A DNA stretch of 64,000 nt from Flavobacterium paronense (GTDB lineage Bacteria > Bacteroidota > Bacteroidia > Flavobacteriales > Flavobacteriaceae): NCBI RefSeq assembly GCF_030409795.1, contig NZ_JAUFQN010000019.1, forward strand, positions 434,001-498,000. The letters are read 5' to 3'. The notes beneath the pieces were generated by a model. That model was not told where the DNA came from. It saw only the letters and a list, made by a program, of their open reading frames with translations, and made no database searches. The position numbers were made by a program, and so were the translations under genes. Every line of letters begins with the position of its first letter. The first letter of the stretch is position 1. This document shows positions 46,995 through 54,296 of this stretch, in pieces.

Positions 46995-47192
46995 TTACTG
47001 ATTCGCAATTTTTTTCAATGACTTTTTTAGAGTGTATCCCAAACTCATAGTAACACAAACCGGACAAATGCCAAAGCGAAAGAAAAATAAAAGAAATTTT
47101 TTATGAAAAGGCAAGTTTGTTGGAACAATAGGGCAACTTTTTCCATCGCCTTCAAATTCTTTAATCCCCCAAATGTTTACTGACTCTCTCAT
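46995..47192 (-). CDS. Small hydrophobic CxxC protein, unknown
   Basis: A 65-aa protein with a central hydrophobic stretch (KKFLLFFFRFG) leading straight into CPVC (Cys43, Cys46) and a basic tail. A further cysteine lies at residue 20. It starts 15 nt after a 26-codon gene that itself follows the thioredoxin-like gene by 5 nt, so it is probably the last gene of that operon. The CxxC next to a membrane segment suggests a redox or metal role, but I do not recognise the family. Confidence 0.6.
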   Translation of the reverse strand: MRESVNIWGIKEFEGDGKSCPIVPTNLPFHKKFLLFFFRFGICPVCVTMSLGYTLKKSLKKIANQ

Positions 47193-47207
47193 TTTGTTTG
47201 CTAATTT

Positions 47208-47288
47208 TTATCCGAAAAAGTAGTAGGTACACATTGCCATCATAGTTACTGATATAATCGTAAGAAGGATTTTTGTTTTCTTTTTCAT
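47208..47288 (-). CDS. 26-aa single-helix membrane peptide
   Basis: A short frame of 26 codons plus stop encodes a Lys-rich start (MKKKTK), one hydrophobic helix (ILLTIISVTMMAMCTYYFF) and a terminal Gly. The ATG is 5 nt after the thioredoxin-like gene stop and the stop is 15 nt before the 65-aa gene, spacing that supports real translation. It could be a small membrane subunit. Evidence is spacing and composition only. Confidence 0.5.
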   Translation of the reverse strand: MKKKTKILLTIISVTMMAMCTYYFFG

Positions 47289-47293
47289 ACTTT

Positions 47294-47764
47294 TTAATTT
47301 AAAAGGGAATTAATAGTTGCTGTCATTACTTCATCAGATTCTGCAATACTCAACTGTTTTACTTGTTTGTGCGTTTTAGGGTTAATAAAAGTTACAATAC
47401 CAGAAACGTCTTGTGTTTGTTTTTTGTCACTTGCTAATCCACATGCTTTAAGCATTTTTCCCATTCCTTTTCTAGGAATTGTAGACACGGCAACATAAGC
47501 ATTGGCTTTTTCTAGTTCTTTTTTAGAAGCTTCTTTTGTCGTTTCATTAGTAATGTCATTCATGTAAATGTTTACTCCTTTTGCAGCATAAGGCATTAAA
47601 ACAGCACTGAATCTTGCTGCATTTGCTTTACACACACCACACCATTTGGCACTGTTTACTACAGCAATCAATTTTGGATTTTCTGAATGTGGAATCGTTT
47701 GTGCTATACTTCCAAAACTTGTTGCTACTAAAAAAGCGGCCATAATTACTCTTAATTTTTTCAT
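47294..47764 (-). CDS. Secreted thioredoxin-like protein
   Basis: A 156-aa protein with a signal peptide (LVATSFGSIAQ) and a thioredoxin-like fold with the active site WCGVC (Trp41, Cys42, Cys45). A cis-proline region (VAVSTIPRKG) follows. It is presumably a periplasmic thiol-disulfide protein. It lies downstream of an ECF sigma factor gene on the same strand, separated by a terminator, and upstream of two very small genes with cysteines. A redox-stress unit is plausible. Confidence 0.85.
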   Translation of the reverse strand: MKKLRVIMAAFLVATSFGSIAQTIPHSENPKLIAVVNSAKWCGVCKANAARFSAVLMPYAAKGVNIYMNDITNETTKEASKKELEKANAYVAVSTIPRKGMGKMLKACGLASDKKQTQDVSGIVTFINPKTHKQVKQLSIAESDEVMTATINSLLN

Positions 47765-47833
47765 TTTAAATTGTTTAAATTGTTATATAGTAGTTAATAC
47801 CAATACACTCCATTTAATCACCTAATTGAAAAT

Positions 47834-47870
47834 AAAAAAAGCGAACTATTTGAATAACTCGCTTTCTTTA
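47834..47870 (-). terminator. Terminator after the sigma factor gene
   Basis: A long stem with arms AAAGCGA (47838-47844) and TCGCTTT (47859-47865), extended inward with one internal loop, followed on the minus strand by a T-run. It separates the sigma gene from the thioredoxin-like operon. Confidence 0.8.
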
Positions 47871-47886
47871 AAATAGATTTAGGTAT

Positions 47887-48444
47887 TTAGTTGAGGTTTT
47901 CAACGCCTTTTCTGGCTTGCTCCAAACATTTGTATTTTTGGTTTTGTGCATTGTGTTTGTTGGTATAACCAAACTCTTTGGTAATGCTATCGATGTCTTT
48001 ATCATCATAAAAAATAGCTCTCAGCAGCACAATACATTTATTGGTTACAGCCTTAAATAAAGAAACAACCTTGTTGGAGTTAGAGTGATGAATTTCCTCT
48101 TCCGCTTCTTCATAATCAATTAAGTATTTTTCATAAATACCAACTTCCGATTTCACCATTTTATTGCAGTCTCTTAATCGCTTTAACCAAAGATTACTGC
48201 TTATCGCGAAGATGAATGTTTTCAGAGAGGAAGTTAAATGGAAGTCATCTTTAGGTACTTTTTCTAATAAAACGATAATTGTTTCTTGAAAAATATCTTT
48301 AGCATCATCCTCATTACCATTGTTCTTTAGTATAAAATTCCTTACCGATGGGTAATAGAATTTATATAAAATTTCAAAAGCATAGTTGTCCTTTGATTTA
48401 AGCCCTAGAAAAGTTTCTTGATCGGATTGATTTTTAATTCCCAT
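47887..48444 (-). CDS. ECF-type RNA polymerase sigma factor
   Basis: A 185-aa sigma-70 family protein. Region 2 is visible in FEILYKFYYPSVRNFI and DAKDIFQETIIVLLEK. Region 4 covers about residues 130-180 (IDSITKEFGYTNKHNAQNQKYKCLEQAR). No anti-sigma gene is adjacent. An octamer TTAATACC occurs 38-45 nt upstream of its ATG and 30-37 nt upstream of the thioredoxin-like ATG, both read on the minus strand as GGTATTAA. It may mark a shared promoter, but the evidence is thin. Confidence 0.88.
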   Translation of the reverse strand: MGIKNQSDQETFLGLKSKDNYAFEILYKFYYPSVRNFILKNNGNEDDAKDIFQETIIVLLEKVPKDDFHLTSSLKTFIFAISSNLWLKRLRDCNKMVKSEVGIYEKYLIDYEEAEEEIHHSNSNKVVSLFKAVTNKCIVLLRAIFYDDKDIDSITKEFGYTNKHNAQNQKYKCLEQARKGVENLN

Positions 48445-48609
48445 ACAAATTGTAATTTATGATTAATACTGTCAATATGTATTAATACCATAGGGTAATA
48501 TAAAATCACCTTTATTTCAAATTTATTTTTAGTAGCCTTTAATTTTTAAACAAAGATATTTTTTAAAACAGAACAGTAAATTGATTTCAGAAGAAATATT
48601 GATTATTGA

Positions 48610-48690
48610 TTTAGGAAAATTGTCCATCACCTTGCGTTAATCCTCCATTTTACAACATTGAAAGCTGTCGCATCTTTGTACTGTCAATAT
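48610..48690 (+). promoter_or_regulatory. Promoter region of the AhpD-like gene, shared block
   Basis: Contains the same two blocks as 46871-46930, here about 24 nt apart. The second block keeps CATCTTTG (48671-48678), a fair -7 box. A TGTC-N6-GACA inverted repeat overlaps the predicted transcript start just downstream. The first block (48610-48638) is a candidate activator site for one of the nearby regulators. Confidence 0.6.
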
Positions 48691-48718
48691 CGACAATCAA
48701 ATTTTAAAAATAAATAAA

Positions 48719-49255
48719 ATGACTACAACAACATTTTCAGTTCCAACCAGAGACCAAGTATCAGAAAACAACCAAGCAATTTTTGATAATTTACAAAAAG
48801 CTTTAGGTTTCGTCCCTAACTTATATGCAACGATTGCCTATTCAAAAAATGGGTTAGAAAAATACTTAGCTTACCAAAATGCTAAAACATCGCTTTCTAA
48901 CAAAGAAAAAGAAGCCGTTAACTTAATCGTAAGTCAAGTAAACAATTGTATTTACTGTCAAAGTGCTCATACCATTATTGGAAAAATGAATGGTTTCTCA
49001 GACGAGCAATTGTTAGACATCAGAAGAGGGAAAAGTACCGATGCTAAATTAGATGCTTTAGTAAAATTGGCTGCTGAAATTACCCAAACAAGAGGGAATG
49101 CTAATTCAGATATCGTGGATGCCTTTTTTGCTCAAGGGTATACTAACGAAAATTTGGTAGATTTGATTTTGCAAATAAGCGATAAAACCGCAATGAACTA
49201 TTTTCATAACTTGACAAAAGTTCCTGTTGATTTCCCTTTAGCTCCAACTTTATAA
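48719..49255 (+). CDS. AhpD-like carboxymuconolactone decarboxylase family protein
   Basis: A 178-aa protein of the AhpD-like alkylhydroperoxidase group. The redox motif Cys77-x2-Cys80-x3-His84 (CIYCQSAH) is intact. This fold reduces peroxides with thiol donors. It is preceded by the duplicated promoter block, followed by a terminator, and neighbours AraC and Crp regulators, a SnoaL-like gene and YHS/DoxX genes. The group looks like a stress-response set. Confidence 0.9.
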   Translation: MTTTTFSVPTRDQVSENNQAIFDNLQKALGFVPNLYATIAYSKNGLEKYLAYQNAKTSLSNKEKEAVNLIVSQVNNCIYCQSAHTIIGKMNGFSDEQLLDIRRGKSTDAKLDALVKLAAEITQTRGNANSDIVDAFFAQGYTNENLVDLILQISDKTAMNYFHNLTKVPVDFPLAPTL

Positions 49256-49265
49256 TTCATAAATT

Positions 49266-49301
49266 AGCAAACCAGTTCGTCTTGAATTGGTTTGCTTTTT
49301 A
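49266..49301 (+). terminator. Terminator after the AhpD-like gene
   Basis: A 9-bp stem (AGCAAACCA at 49266-49274, TGGTTTGCT at 49288-49296) with additional TTC/GAA pairing inside and a T-run. It lies 12 nt before the next ATG, so some read-through into the SnoaL-like gene is likely. Confidence 0.82.
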
Positions 49302-49312
49302 ATTGTATCACT

Positions 49313-49732
49313 ATGAACTCAATAGAACAAAAATTACCACTTCCTCCATTTAACATGGAAACGGCACTTCAAAAAGTACAATTAGCAGAAGAGGCTTGGA
49401 ATAGCAAAGATCCCGAACGTATTGCTTTGGCATATACAGTTGATACCGAATGGCGAAACAGAACCGATTTTATAAACGGTCGCGAAGCGGTAAAAGAATT
49501 TCTGAAAGGAAAATGGGAAAAGGAACTCGATTACAAACTCAAAAAAGAGTTGTGGGGTTTTCGTGAAAACCGAATGGCAGTTCGTTTTGAATACGAATAT
49601 AGAAATGCAGAAGGGCAATGGTTTCGTGCCTATGGAAATGAGAACTGGGAGTTTGACGAAAACGGATTGATGCGCAAGCGGTTTGCTAGTATCAATGATT
49701 TGAAAATAGAAGAAAAAGAAAGACATTTATAA
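49313..49732 (+). CDS. SnoaL-like (NTF2 superfamily) protein, DUF1348 type
   Basis: A 139-aa protein with the NTF2-like pattern: an N-terminal helix ([27 protein letters not shown]), then [16 protein letters not shown], strand pairs and the aromatic ending [18 protein letters not shown]. This fits the DUF1348 group. The ATG at 49313 was chosen; a TTG at 49292 lies inside the upstream terminator. It ends 2 nt before the AraC gene, so the two are co-transcribed. The substrate is unknown. Confidence 0.86.
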   Translation: MNSIEQKLPLPPFNMETALQKVQLAEEAWNSKDPERIALAYTVDTEWRNRTDFINGREAVKEFLKGKWEKELDYKLKKELWGFRENRMAVRFEYEYRNAEGQWFRAYGNENWEFDENGLMRKRFASINDLKIEEKERHL

Positions 49733-49734
49733 CA

Positions 49735-50616
49735 ATGACCGATAAAAACACCTTTACTTTAGTAAATCCGCAAACCGGAAACCTGGCTTTCAAACTTTTT
49801 TCGTTTGAAGAAAACAGTTCCTTTGACCACATTCAGCGATTAAATTATTATTCTTTGATTTGGATTAAAAAGGGTAGTGGTAAAGTAAAAGTAGATTTCT
49901 CTGAATATGATTTTACTGAAAATCAACTGTTGGCTTTTGCCCCGTATCAGCCTTTTATGTTAACTGCTGTTGATGCTATTGAAGGTGTAGTTATTCATTT
50001 TCATCCCGATTTTTTTTGTATCATTAAGCATCACAACGAAGTGGCTTGTAATGGAGTTTTGTTTAATAATATTTACGAACCACCTTATGTATTCATTGAT
50101 GAAACGGCTAAAGCAACTTTCAATATGGTTATTGAACAAATGAAGACTGAAATGCAAAATCCTGCACTAGCGCAATATGAATTATTAGTTTCTTATTTAA
50201 AAATCTTCCTTATTACAGCGTCCCGATTAAAAAAAGAACAACAACCCAAAGAACTTTCTCAAGTTGATGATAACTCGGCACCTTTTATTCTTCAAAATTT
50301 AAAAAGCTATATTGAGCTTCATTATAAAACCAAACATTCGGCTAGTGATTATGCCGATTTGTTAAACATTTCACCAAAAGCATTAGCTAAAATCACTAAA
50401 AATCATTTCAATAAAACCTTAACCGATTTAATTGCAGAACGCATTATCATTGAAGCCAAGCGAGAGTTGTATCTCACTAATAAAGCTGTAAAAGAAATTG
50501 CCTTTGAATTAGGCTATGACGACGAACATTATTTTAGCCGTTTCTTTAAAAACAATGTGGCCATTTCTCCTCAAATGTATCGCGATACGGTTGGTTTTGC
50601 CCGAGGGATGAGTTAA
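49735..50616 (+). CDS. AraC family transcriptional regulator (cupin type)
   Basis: A 293-aa regulator. Its N-terminal half looks like a cupin sensor (LIWIKKGSGKVKVDFSEYDF, AFAPYQPFML). The C-terminal half is an AraC double helix-turn-helix (SASDYADLLNISPKALAKIT and ELGYDDEHYFSRFFKNNVAISP). It lies directly upstream of the DM13/beta-barrel/YHS group. Two of those promoters share a 58-bp segment, making this regulator a candidate for binding there. Confidence 0.9.
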   Translation: MTDKNTFTLVNPQTGNLAFKLFSFEENSSFDHIQRLNYYSLIWIKKGSGKVKVDFSEYDFTENQLLAFAPYQPFMLTAVDAIEGVVIHFHPDFFCIIKHHNEVACNGVLFNNIYEPPYVFIDETAKATFNMVIEQMKTEMQNPALAQYELLVSYLKIFLITASRLKKEQQPKELSQVDDNSAPFILQNLKSYIELHYKTKHSASDYADLLNISPKALAKITKNHFNKTLTDLIAERIIIEAKRELYLTNKAVKEIAFELGYDDEHYFSRFFKNNVAISPQMYRDTVGFARGMS

Positions 50617-50627
50617 TCTCAAAGAAT

Positions 50628-50685
50628 TTTACTCCCAATGTAAACTACCCGACATTTCCCCATTTCATATAGATTTAGCTTTGTA
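50628..50685 (+). promoter_or_regulatory. Promoter of the DM13 gene, shared with the YHS gene promoter
   Basis: This 58-bp segment aligns without gaps to 52042-52099, with 38 of 58 bases identical. Conserved parts include TTTAC, GTAAA-N-TA, GACA and CCC, ending in the -7 boxes TAGCTTTG (50676-50683) and TATCTTTG. Conservation upstream of the -7 box at equal spacing suggests a shared activator site around -30 to -60. Confidence 0.7.
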
Positions 50686-50704
50686 CTATCAAAATAAATC
50701 GATT

Positions 50705-51118
50705 ATGAAAAAACTATTAGTATTTCCCATTTTATTTCTGTTTTTTTCCTGTCAGGAAGAAGGAATATTAACCAAAGACAGAGAAGATATAGTAGTGATT
50801 CCGACTGCGGAGTTAAAATATTATGGAACCTTTGTCCCTACATCTGGAATAGACGTAATTGGTGAAGCCAAAATTTACTTGGAAGGCAACCAATACAAAG
50901 TGCAATTAGAAAATTTTAGCATTTCTAGCGGTCCCGATTTGAAAGTCTATTTGTCAAAAGCAGCTACCCCAAACGAATTTATCAATCTCGGAAATCTGAC
51001 TTCTCAAACGGTTTATCCAATTCCACAATCGGTTAACGTTGCCGAGTATTCTCATGTGCTTATTCATTGTCAGCAATACAATCATTTGTTTGCAATAGCT
51101 GAACTAACATCAAATTAA
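50705..51118 (+). CDS. DM13 domain lipoprotein
   Basis: A 137-aa lipoprotein with leader LLVFPILFLFFSC and a DM13-type domain (GTFVPTSGIDVIGEAKIYLEGNQ, SGPDLKVYLSK, VLIHCQQYNHLFAIAEL). DM13 domains are thought to handle electron transfer or redox-sensitive cysteines; here one cysteine is left in the HCQQY motif. The ATG at 50705 was chosen; a TTG at 50681 lies within the -7 box. It is 5 nt before the beta-barrel gene. Confidence 0.87.
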   Translation: MKKLLVFPILFLFFSCQEEGILTKDREDIVVIPTAELKYYGTFVPTSGIDVIGEAKIYLEGNQYKVQLENFSISSGPDLKVYLSKAATPNEFINLGNLTSQTVYPIPQSVNVAEYSHVLIHCQQYNHLFAIAELTSN

Positions 51119-51123
51119 TAAAT

Positions 51124-52023
51124 ATGAAAAAGATACTTTTAGTAGGAGCAATTTTATTTTCGATCAACACAATTAACGCTCAAGGTTGCAGTGATGCCGG
51201 AATTTGCTCTATAAACCACGGTTTTACAACCGAAGAAAAAAGTTTTAAAAACCATATTGAAATTGCCACTATTTTTGGTGCAGGCGAATCGGATGTACGC
51301 TATGTTTCTCCTTATGTCTCGTATACCAAACGTTTCAATGACCGATTTTCTTTTACGAGTAAAGTCACTTTTTCAACAGCTCATGGAAGTTTTGGTACTC
51401 GAAGTCAGTTTGGCGATGCATTCCTAATAGGAAATTATACTTTTAAAGAAATAAACAAAAAGCAATGGAGTGTTTTGCTGGGATGGAAGTTTCCGTTTAC
51501 GGCTTCGAATCTAAAAATTAATGGCTACTCTTTGCCGTTAGATTATCAATCGAGTTTGGGAACTGTCGATATGTTTTTGGGAACCAATTTCAAGTATAAA
51601 AAATGGGATTTTAATGCAGCACTTCAAATTCCGGTGGTCAATTTGAATAAGAATTCGTATTTCAAAGAATATGGTGGGACAGGTGATTTTCCGTCAACTA
51701 ACTTGTTCGAGCGAAAATCGGACGCCTTAGTAAGAGCAACCTATTCGATAAAAACGCCTAATAAAAAATTCATGTTCAAGCCCAATGTGCTTTTCATTTA
51801 TCATCTTGGAGAAGACAGTTATGAAAATATTTTTGGCCAAAGAGAAAACATTAACGGTTCGGATGGTTTGACCATAAACGGAAACCTAATAACGTCATAC
51901 AATCTAAGTAAACAAAGTAGTATAGAACTTTCGTTAGCAACACCATTTGTAGTTAGAGATGTTCGTCCAGACGGTTTAACCAGAAGTTTTGTTCTCGGAT
52001 TGCAGTATCAATATTCATTTTAA
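51124..52023 (+). CDS. Predicted outer-membrane beta-barrel protein
   Basis: A 299-aa protein with a signal peptide (FSINTINAQ) followed by QGCSDAGICSINHGF, with two cysteines near the mature N-terminus. Alternating amphipathic strands run to a C-terminal aromatic ending (FVLGLQYQYSF), typical of outer-membrane barrels. It starts 5 nt after the DM13 gene, so the pair is probably co-expressed. I do not know the substrate; the paired cysteines near the start could bind metal or form a disulfide. Confidence 0.8.
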   Translation: MKKILLVGAILFSINTINAQGCSDAGICSINHGFTTEEKSFKNHIEIATIFGAGESDVRYVSPYVSYTKRFNDRFSFTSKVTFSTAHGSFGTRSQFGDAFLIGNYTFKEINKKQWSVLLGWKFPFTASNLKINGYSLPLDYQSSLGTVDMFLGTNFKYKKWDFNAALQIPVVNLNKNSYFKEYGGTGDFPSTNLFERKSDALVRATYSIKTPNKKFMFKPNVLFIYHLGEDSYENIFGQRENINGSDGLTINGNLITSYNLSKQSSIELSLATPFVVRDVRPDGLTRSFVLGLQYQYSF

Positions 52024-52041
52024 TAAATAAAAAATAACTTT

Positions 52042-52099
52042 TTTACCCTAAAAGTAAAGTAGCAGACAAAACCCTTTTTATGACCACTTTATCTTTGTA
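52042..52099 (+). promoter_or_regulatory. Promoter of the YHS gene
   Basis: The partner of the 58-bp segment at 50628-50685. The -7 box TATCTTTG lies at 52090-52097. The GTAAA, GACA and CCC elements fall at the same offsets as in the DM13 promoter. Confidence 0.7.
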
Positions 52100-52128
52100 T
52101 CAATAAAAATAATTAAATTTAACAAATC

Positions 52129-52590
52129 ATGAAAAAATCAATATTAATCTTATTCGTTGTGTTATCGTCAACAATAAGTTTTGCGCAAACTGCAGCAAAA
52201 AGAATAAAAGAATTCAATTTAGAAAACAAAGTAGCCATTCAGGGTTACGATCCTGTTGCTTATTTTACACAAAAGAAAGCTGTGAAAGGAAAGAAAGAAT
52301 TGGCTACAGCCTTTGAAGGTGTAACCTATTATTTTTCATCACAAGCAAACAAAGATGCTTTTACCAAATCTCCTGCTAGCTACGAACCTCAATATGGCGG
52401 TTGGTGTGCTTACGCTATGGGATCCAATGGTGAAAAAGTGGAAGTTGATCCTGGAACTTTTAAAATTCTAAATGGCAAACTGTTTTTGTTTTACAACGCC
52501 TATTTCAATAATACTTTGAAATCATGGAATAAAGACGAGGCTAATCTCAATAAAAAGGCAGATGCGAACTGGAAAAAATTCATCAATTAA
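52129..52590 (+). CDS. Secreted YHS domain protein
   Basis: A 153-aa protein with a signal peptide (SSTISFAQ) and one YHS-type domain with the pattern VAIQGYDPVAYFTQKKAVKG, TYYFSSQANKDAF and YGGWCAYAM. YHS domains are small metal- or ligand-binding folds. It is followed by a DoxX-like gene 50 nt downstream. YHS and DoxX genes lie together in many Bacteroidota, but their role is unresolved. Confidence 0.9.
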   Translation: MKKSILILFVVLSSTISFAQTAAKRIKEFNLENKVAIQGYDPVAYFTQKKAVKGKKELATAFEGVTYYFSSQANKDAFTKSPASYEPQYGGWCAYAMGSNGEKVEVDPGTFKILNGKLFLFYNAYFNNTLKSWNKDEANLNKKADANWKKFIN

Positions 52591-52640
52591 TAAACCATTA
52601 ATTCTAATAAAAAAAAACTAACCAGCAAAAAAATCTAATC

Positions 52641-53030
52641 ATGAAAAACCCAATATTTATTTGGATTGTAAAACTAATAGCAGTGGCAATCCTTGTTCAA
52701 ACGTTGTTTTTTAAATTCTCCGGAGCAGAAGAAAGCGTTTATATTTTCCAAACATTAGGCATCGAACCTTTTGGTAGAATTGGTTCTGGAATAGTTGAAT
52801 TGATTGCTTCAATTTTGATTCTGATTCCACGCACAACATTACTTGGCGCATTAATGGGAGCAGGAACAATGCTTGGCGCTATTTTTTCACACTTATTTGT
52901 GTTGGGAATCGAAGTAAAAAATGATGGAGGAGAATTATTTACTTTGGCAATAATTACTTTACTTTGTTGTACTATATTAATTGTTAAGAATAGAAATAAA
53001 ATTCCAGATTTACTTTTATTAAAAATCTAA
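52641..53030 (+). CDS. DoxX-like membrane protein
   Basis: A 129-aa protein with four hydrophobic helices and the DoxX-like pattern of a first helix ending in FFKFSGAEE, then a Gly-rich helix (TLLGALMGAGTMLGAIFSHLFVLG). DoxX-type proteins are linked to quinone or thiol redox processes. It likely shares the YHS transcript. Confidence 0.8.
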   Translation: MKNPIFIWIVKLIAVAILVQTLFFKFSGAEESVYIFQTLGIEPFGRIGSGIVELIASILILIPRTTLLGALMGAGTMLGAIFSHLFVLGIEVKNDGGELFTLAIITLLCCTILIVKNRNKIPDLLLLKI

Positions 53031-53072
53031 AATTAGATTTAATTCGTAATTAATAAAGAAAATAACAAAGAT

Positions 53073-53561
53073 ATGCTCATACCCTCTTTATACAAAACCT
53101 TAAATGAATTGGAGTTGTTGTTAAATCAGCTTTCTAATGACGATTTTACTTTGACTTGTAAAGGTTTGAGCAATGCAACCATTGGCGAACATACACGACA
53201 TATTATTGAGATGTTTCAATGTTTGGAAAATCAATATGATCTTGGAGTAGTAAATTATGATAAAAGAAATCGCGACTACCGAATTCAAACCGACACTAGT
53301 TTTGCTTTGAAATGTATAGCTGATATCAAAAAGCAATTAGAAAAAGACAATAAAAAATTACTGCTCGAACAAATGGTAGATGAAGAAGAATTGCATATTG
53401 AAAGCAATTATTTCAGAGAGTTATTATATAATTTAGAGCACTGTATTCATCACCAGGCATTAATAAAAGTGGCCGTTTTGCAGTTAGAACATTTGCAAAT
53501 TGATGCTAATTTTGGTGTGGCTCGCTCTACAATTGAATACCGAAAGCAATGTGCACAGTAA
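53073..53561 (+). CDS. DinB-like family protein
   Basis: A 162-aa four-helix protein of the DinB/YfiT type. The metal-type histidines are visible in GEHTRHIIEMF and in LEHCIHHQALIKVAV. Members include thiol transferases and proteins of unknown function. Its end overlaps the NRDE gene by 13 nt. Confidence 0.82.
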   Translation: MLIPSLYKTLNELELLLNQLSNDDFTLTCKGLSNATIGEHTRHIIEMFQCLENQYDLGVVNYDKRNRDYRIQTDTSFALKCIADIKKQLEKDNKKLLLEQMVDEEELHIESNYFRELLYNLEHCIHHQALIKVAVLQLEHLQIDANFGVARSTIEYRKQCAQ

Positions 53562-54259
53562 GTTTTGTCAATGCCAATAGTAAAATAATTATCACTTCTA
53601 ATCGTGATGAAAAAATACTAAGACCAAGTGCTGTTGAACCCAAAAATTATAATGTCAAAAACAAAACAATCATCTTTCCAAAAGATAAAAAAGCTGGAGG
53701 AACTTGGTTTGCTATTGACGAGTTTTCAACCATAGTAGTACTTTTAAATGGTGCTGATGAAAAACACATTCTCAAAGAAAGTTACCGGAAAAGTCGTGGG
53801 TTGATAGTGCTCGAACTCATTAGCTGCGAATCGGTAATTGCTGAATGGAATAACATCGATTTGGAAAATATAGAACCTTTTACTTTAGTTCTTTTTGAAA
53901 ATCAAAGACTATATCAATTACAATGGAATGAAATCCAAAAATGTGCCATTGAATTAGATGTAAATCAAAGTCATATTTGGTCTTCATCAACTTTGTATTC
54001 AAAAGAAATCAGAGAAAAAAGAGCCAATTGGTTTTATACTTTTCTTGATGCAAAGCCGGAAGTTAACGAAGAAGAGTTATTCAATTTTCATCGATATACC
54101 GAAGAAGAAAACACCGAACATGGCTTGGTTATCAATAGAAATGATACTTTAAAAACAGTAAGCATCACACAGGCAGTTATCGAAAAAAATAAAGCTTCAA
54201 TTCACTACAATGATTTGATTGCTGAAACAGATTTTTCGAATACCTTTATATCAGTATAA
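53549..54259 (+). CDS. NRDE/TANGO2 family protein
   Basis: A 236-aa protein whose start MCTVSF and following motif ITSNRDEKILRPS give the family its NRDE name. The second family mark GGTWFAI follows at about residue 50. The start Met-Cys suggests an N-terminal nucleophile cysteine as in Ntn hydrolases. Eukaryotic TANGO2 is linked to haem or lipid handling; the bacterial role is unclear. It overlaps the DinB-like gene by 13 nt. Confidence 0.87.
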   Translation: MCTVSFVNANSKIIITSNRDEKILRPSAVEPKNYNVKNKTIIFPKDKKAGGTWFAIDEFSTIVVLLNGADEKHILKESYRKSRGLIVLELISCESVIAEWNNIDLENIEPFTLVLFENQRLYQLQWNEIQKCAIELDVNQSHIWSSSTLYSKEIREKRANWFYTFLDAKPEVNEEELFNFHRYTEEENTEHGLVINRNDTLKTVSITQAVIEKNKASIHYNDLIAETDFSNTFISV

Positions 54260-54296
54260 TTTTTCAATTCCTAAATCCCAAATCCTAAATATTAAT

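Noticed and set aside
46928..47050. 40-codon open frame on the plus strand
   Set aside because: Low-complexity product, no ribosome binding site of note, and overlap with the opposite-strand CPVC gene; more likely debris behind a decayed promoter copy.
47794..48489. TTAATACC octamer as a definite ECF sigma promoter
   Set aside because: Only one eight-base element is shared and no second element at fixed spacing was found; kept only as a remark.
49292..49312. TTG start for the SnoaL-like gene
   Set aside because: It falls within the downstream arm of a terminator hairpin; the ATG at 49313 matches the family.
50681..50704. TTG start for the DM13 lipoprotein
   Set aside because: This TTG is part of the -7 promoter box, so it cannot be translated from the same promoter; the ATG at 50705 starts a lipoprotein leader.
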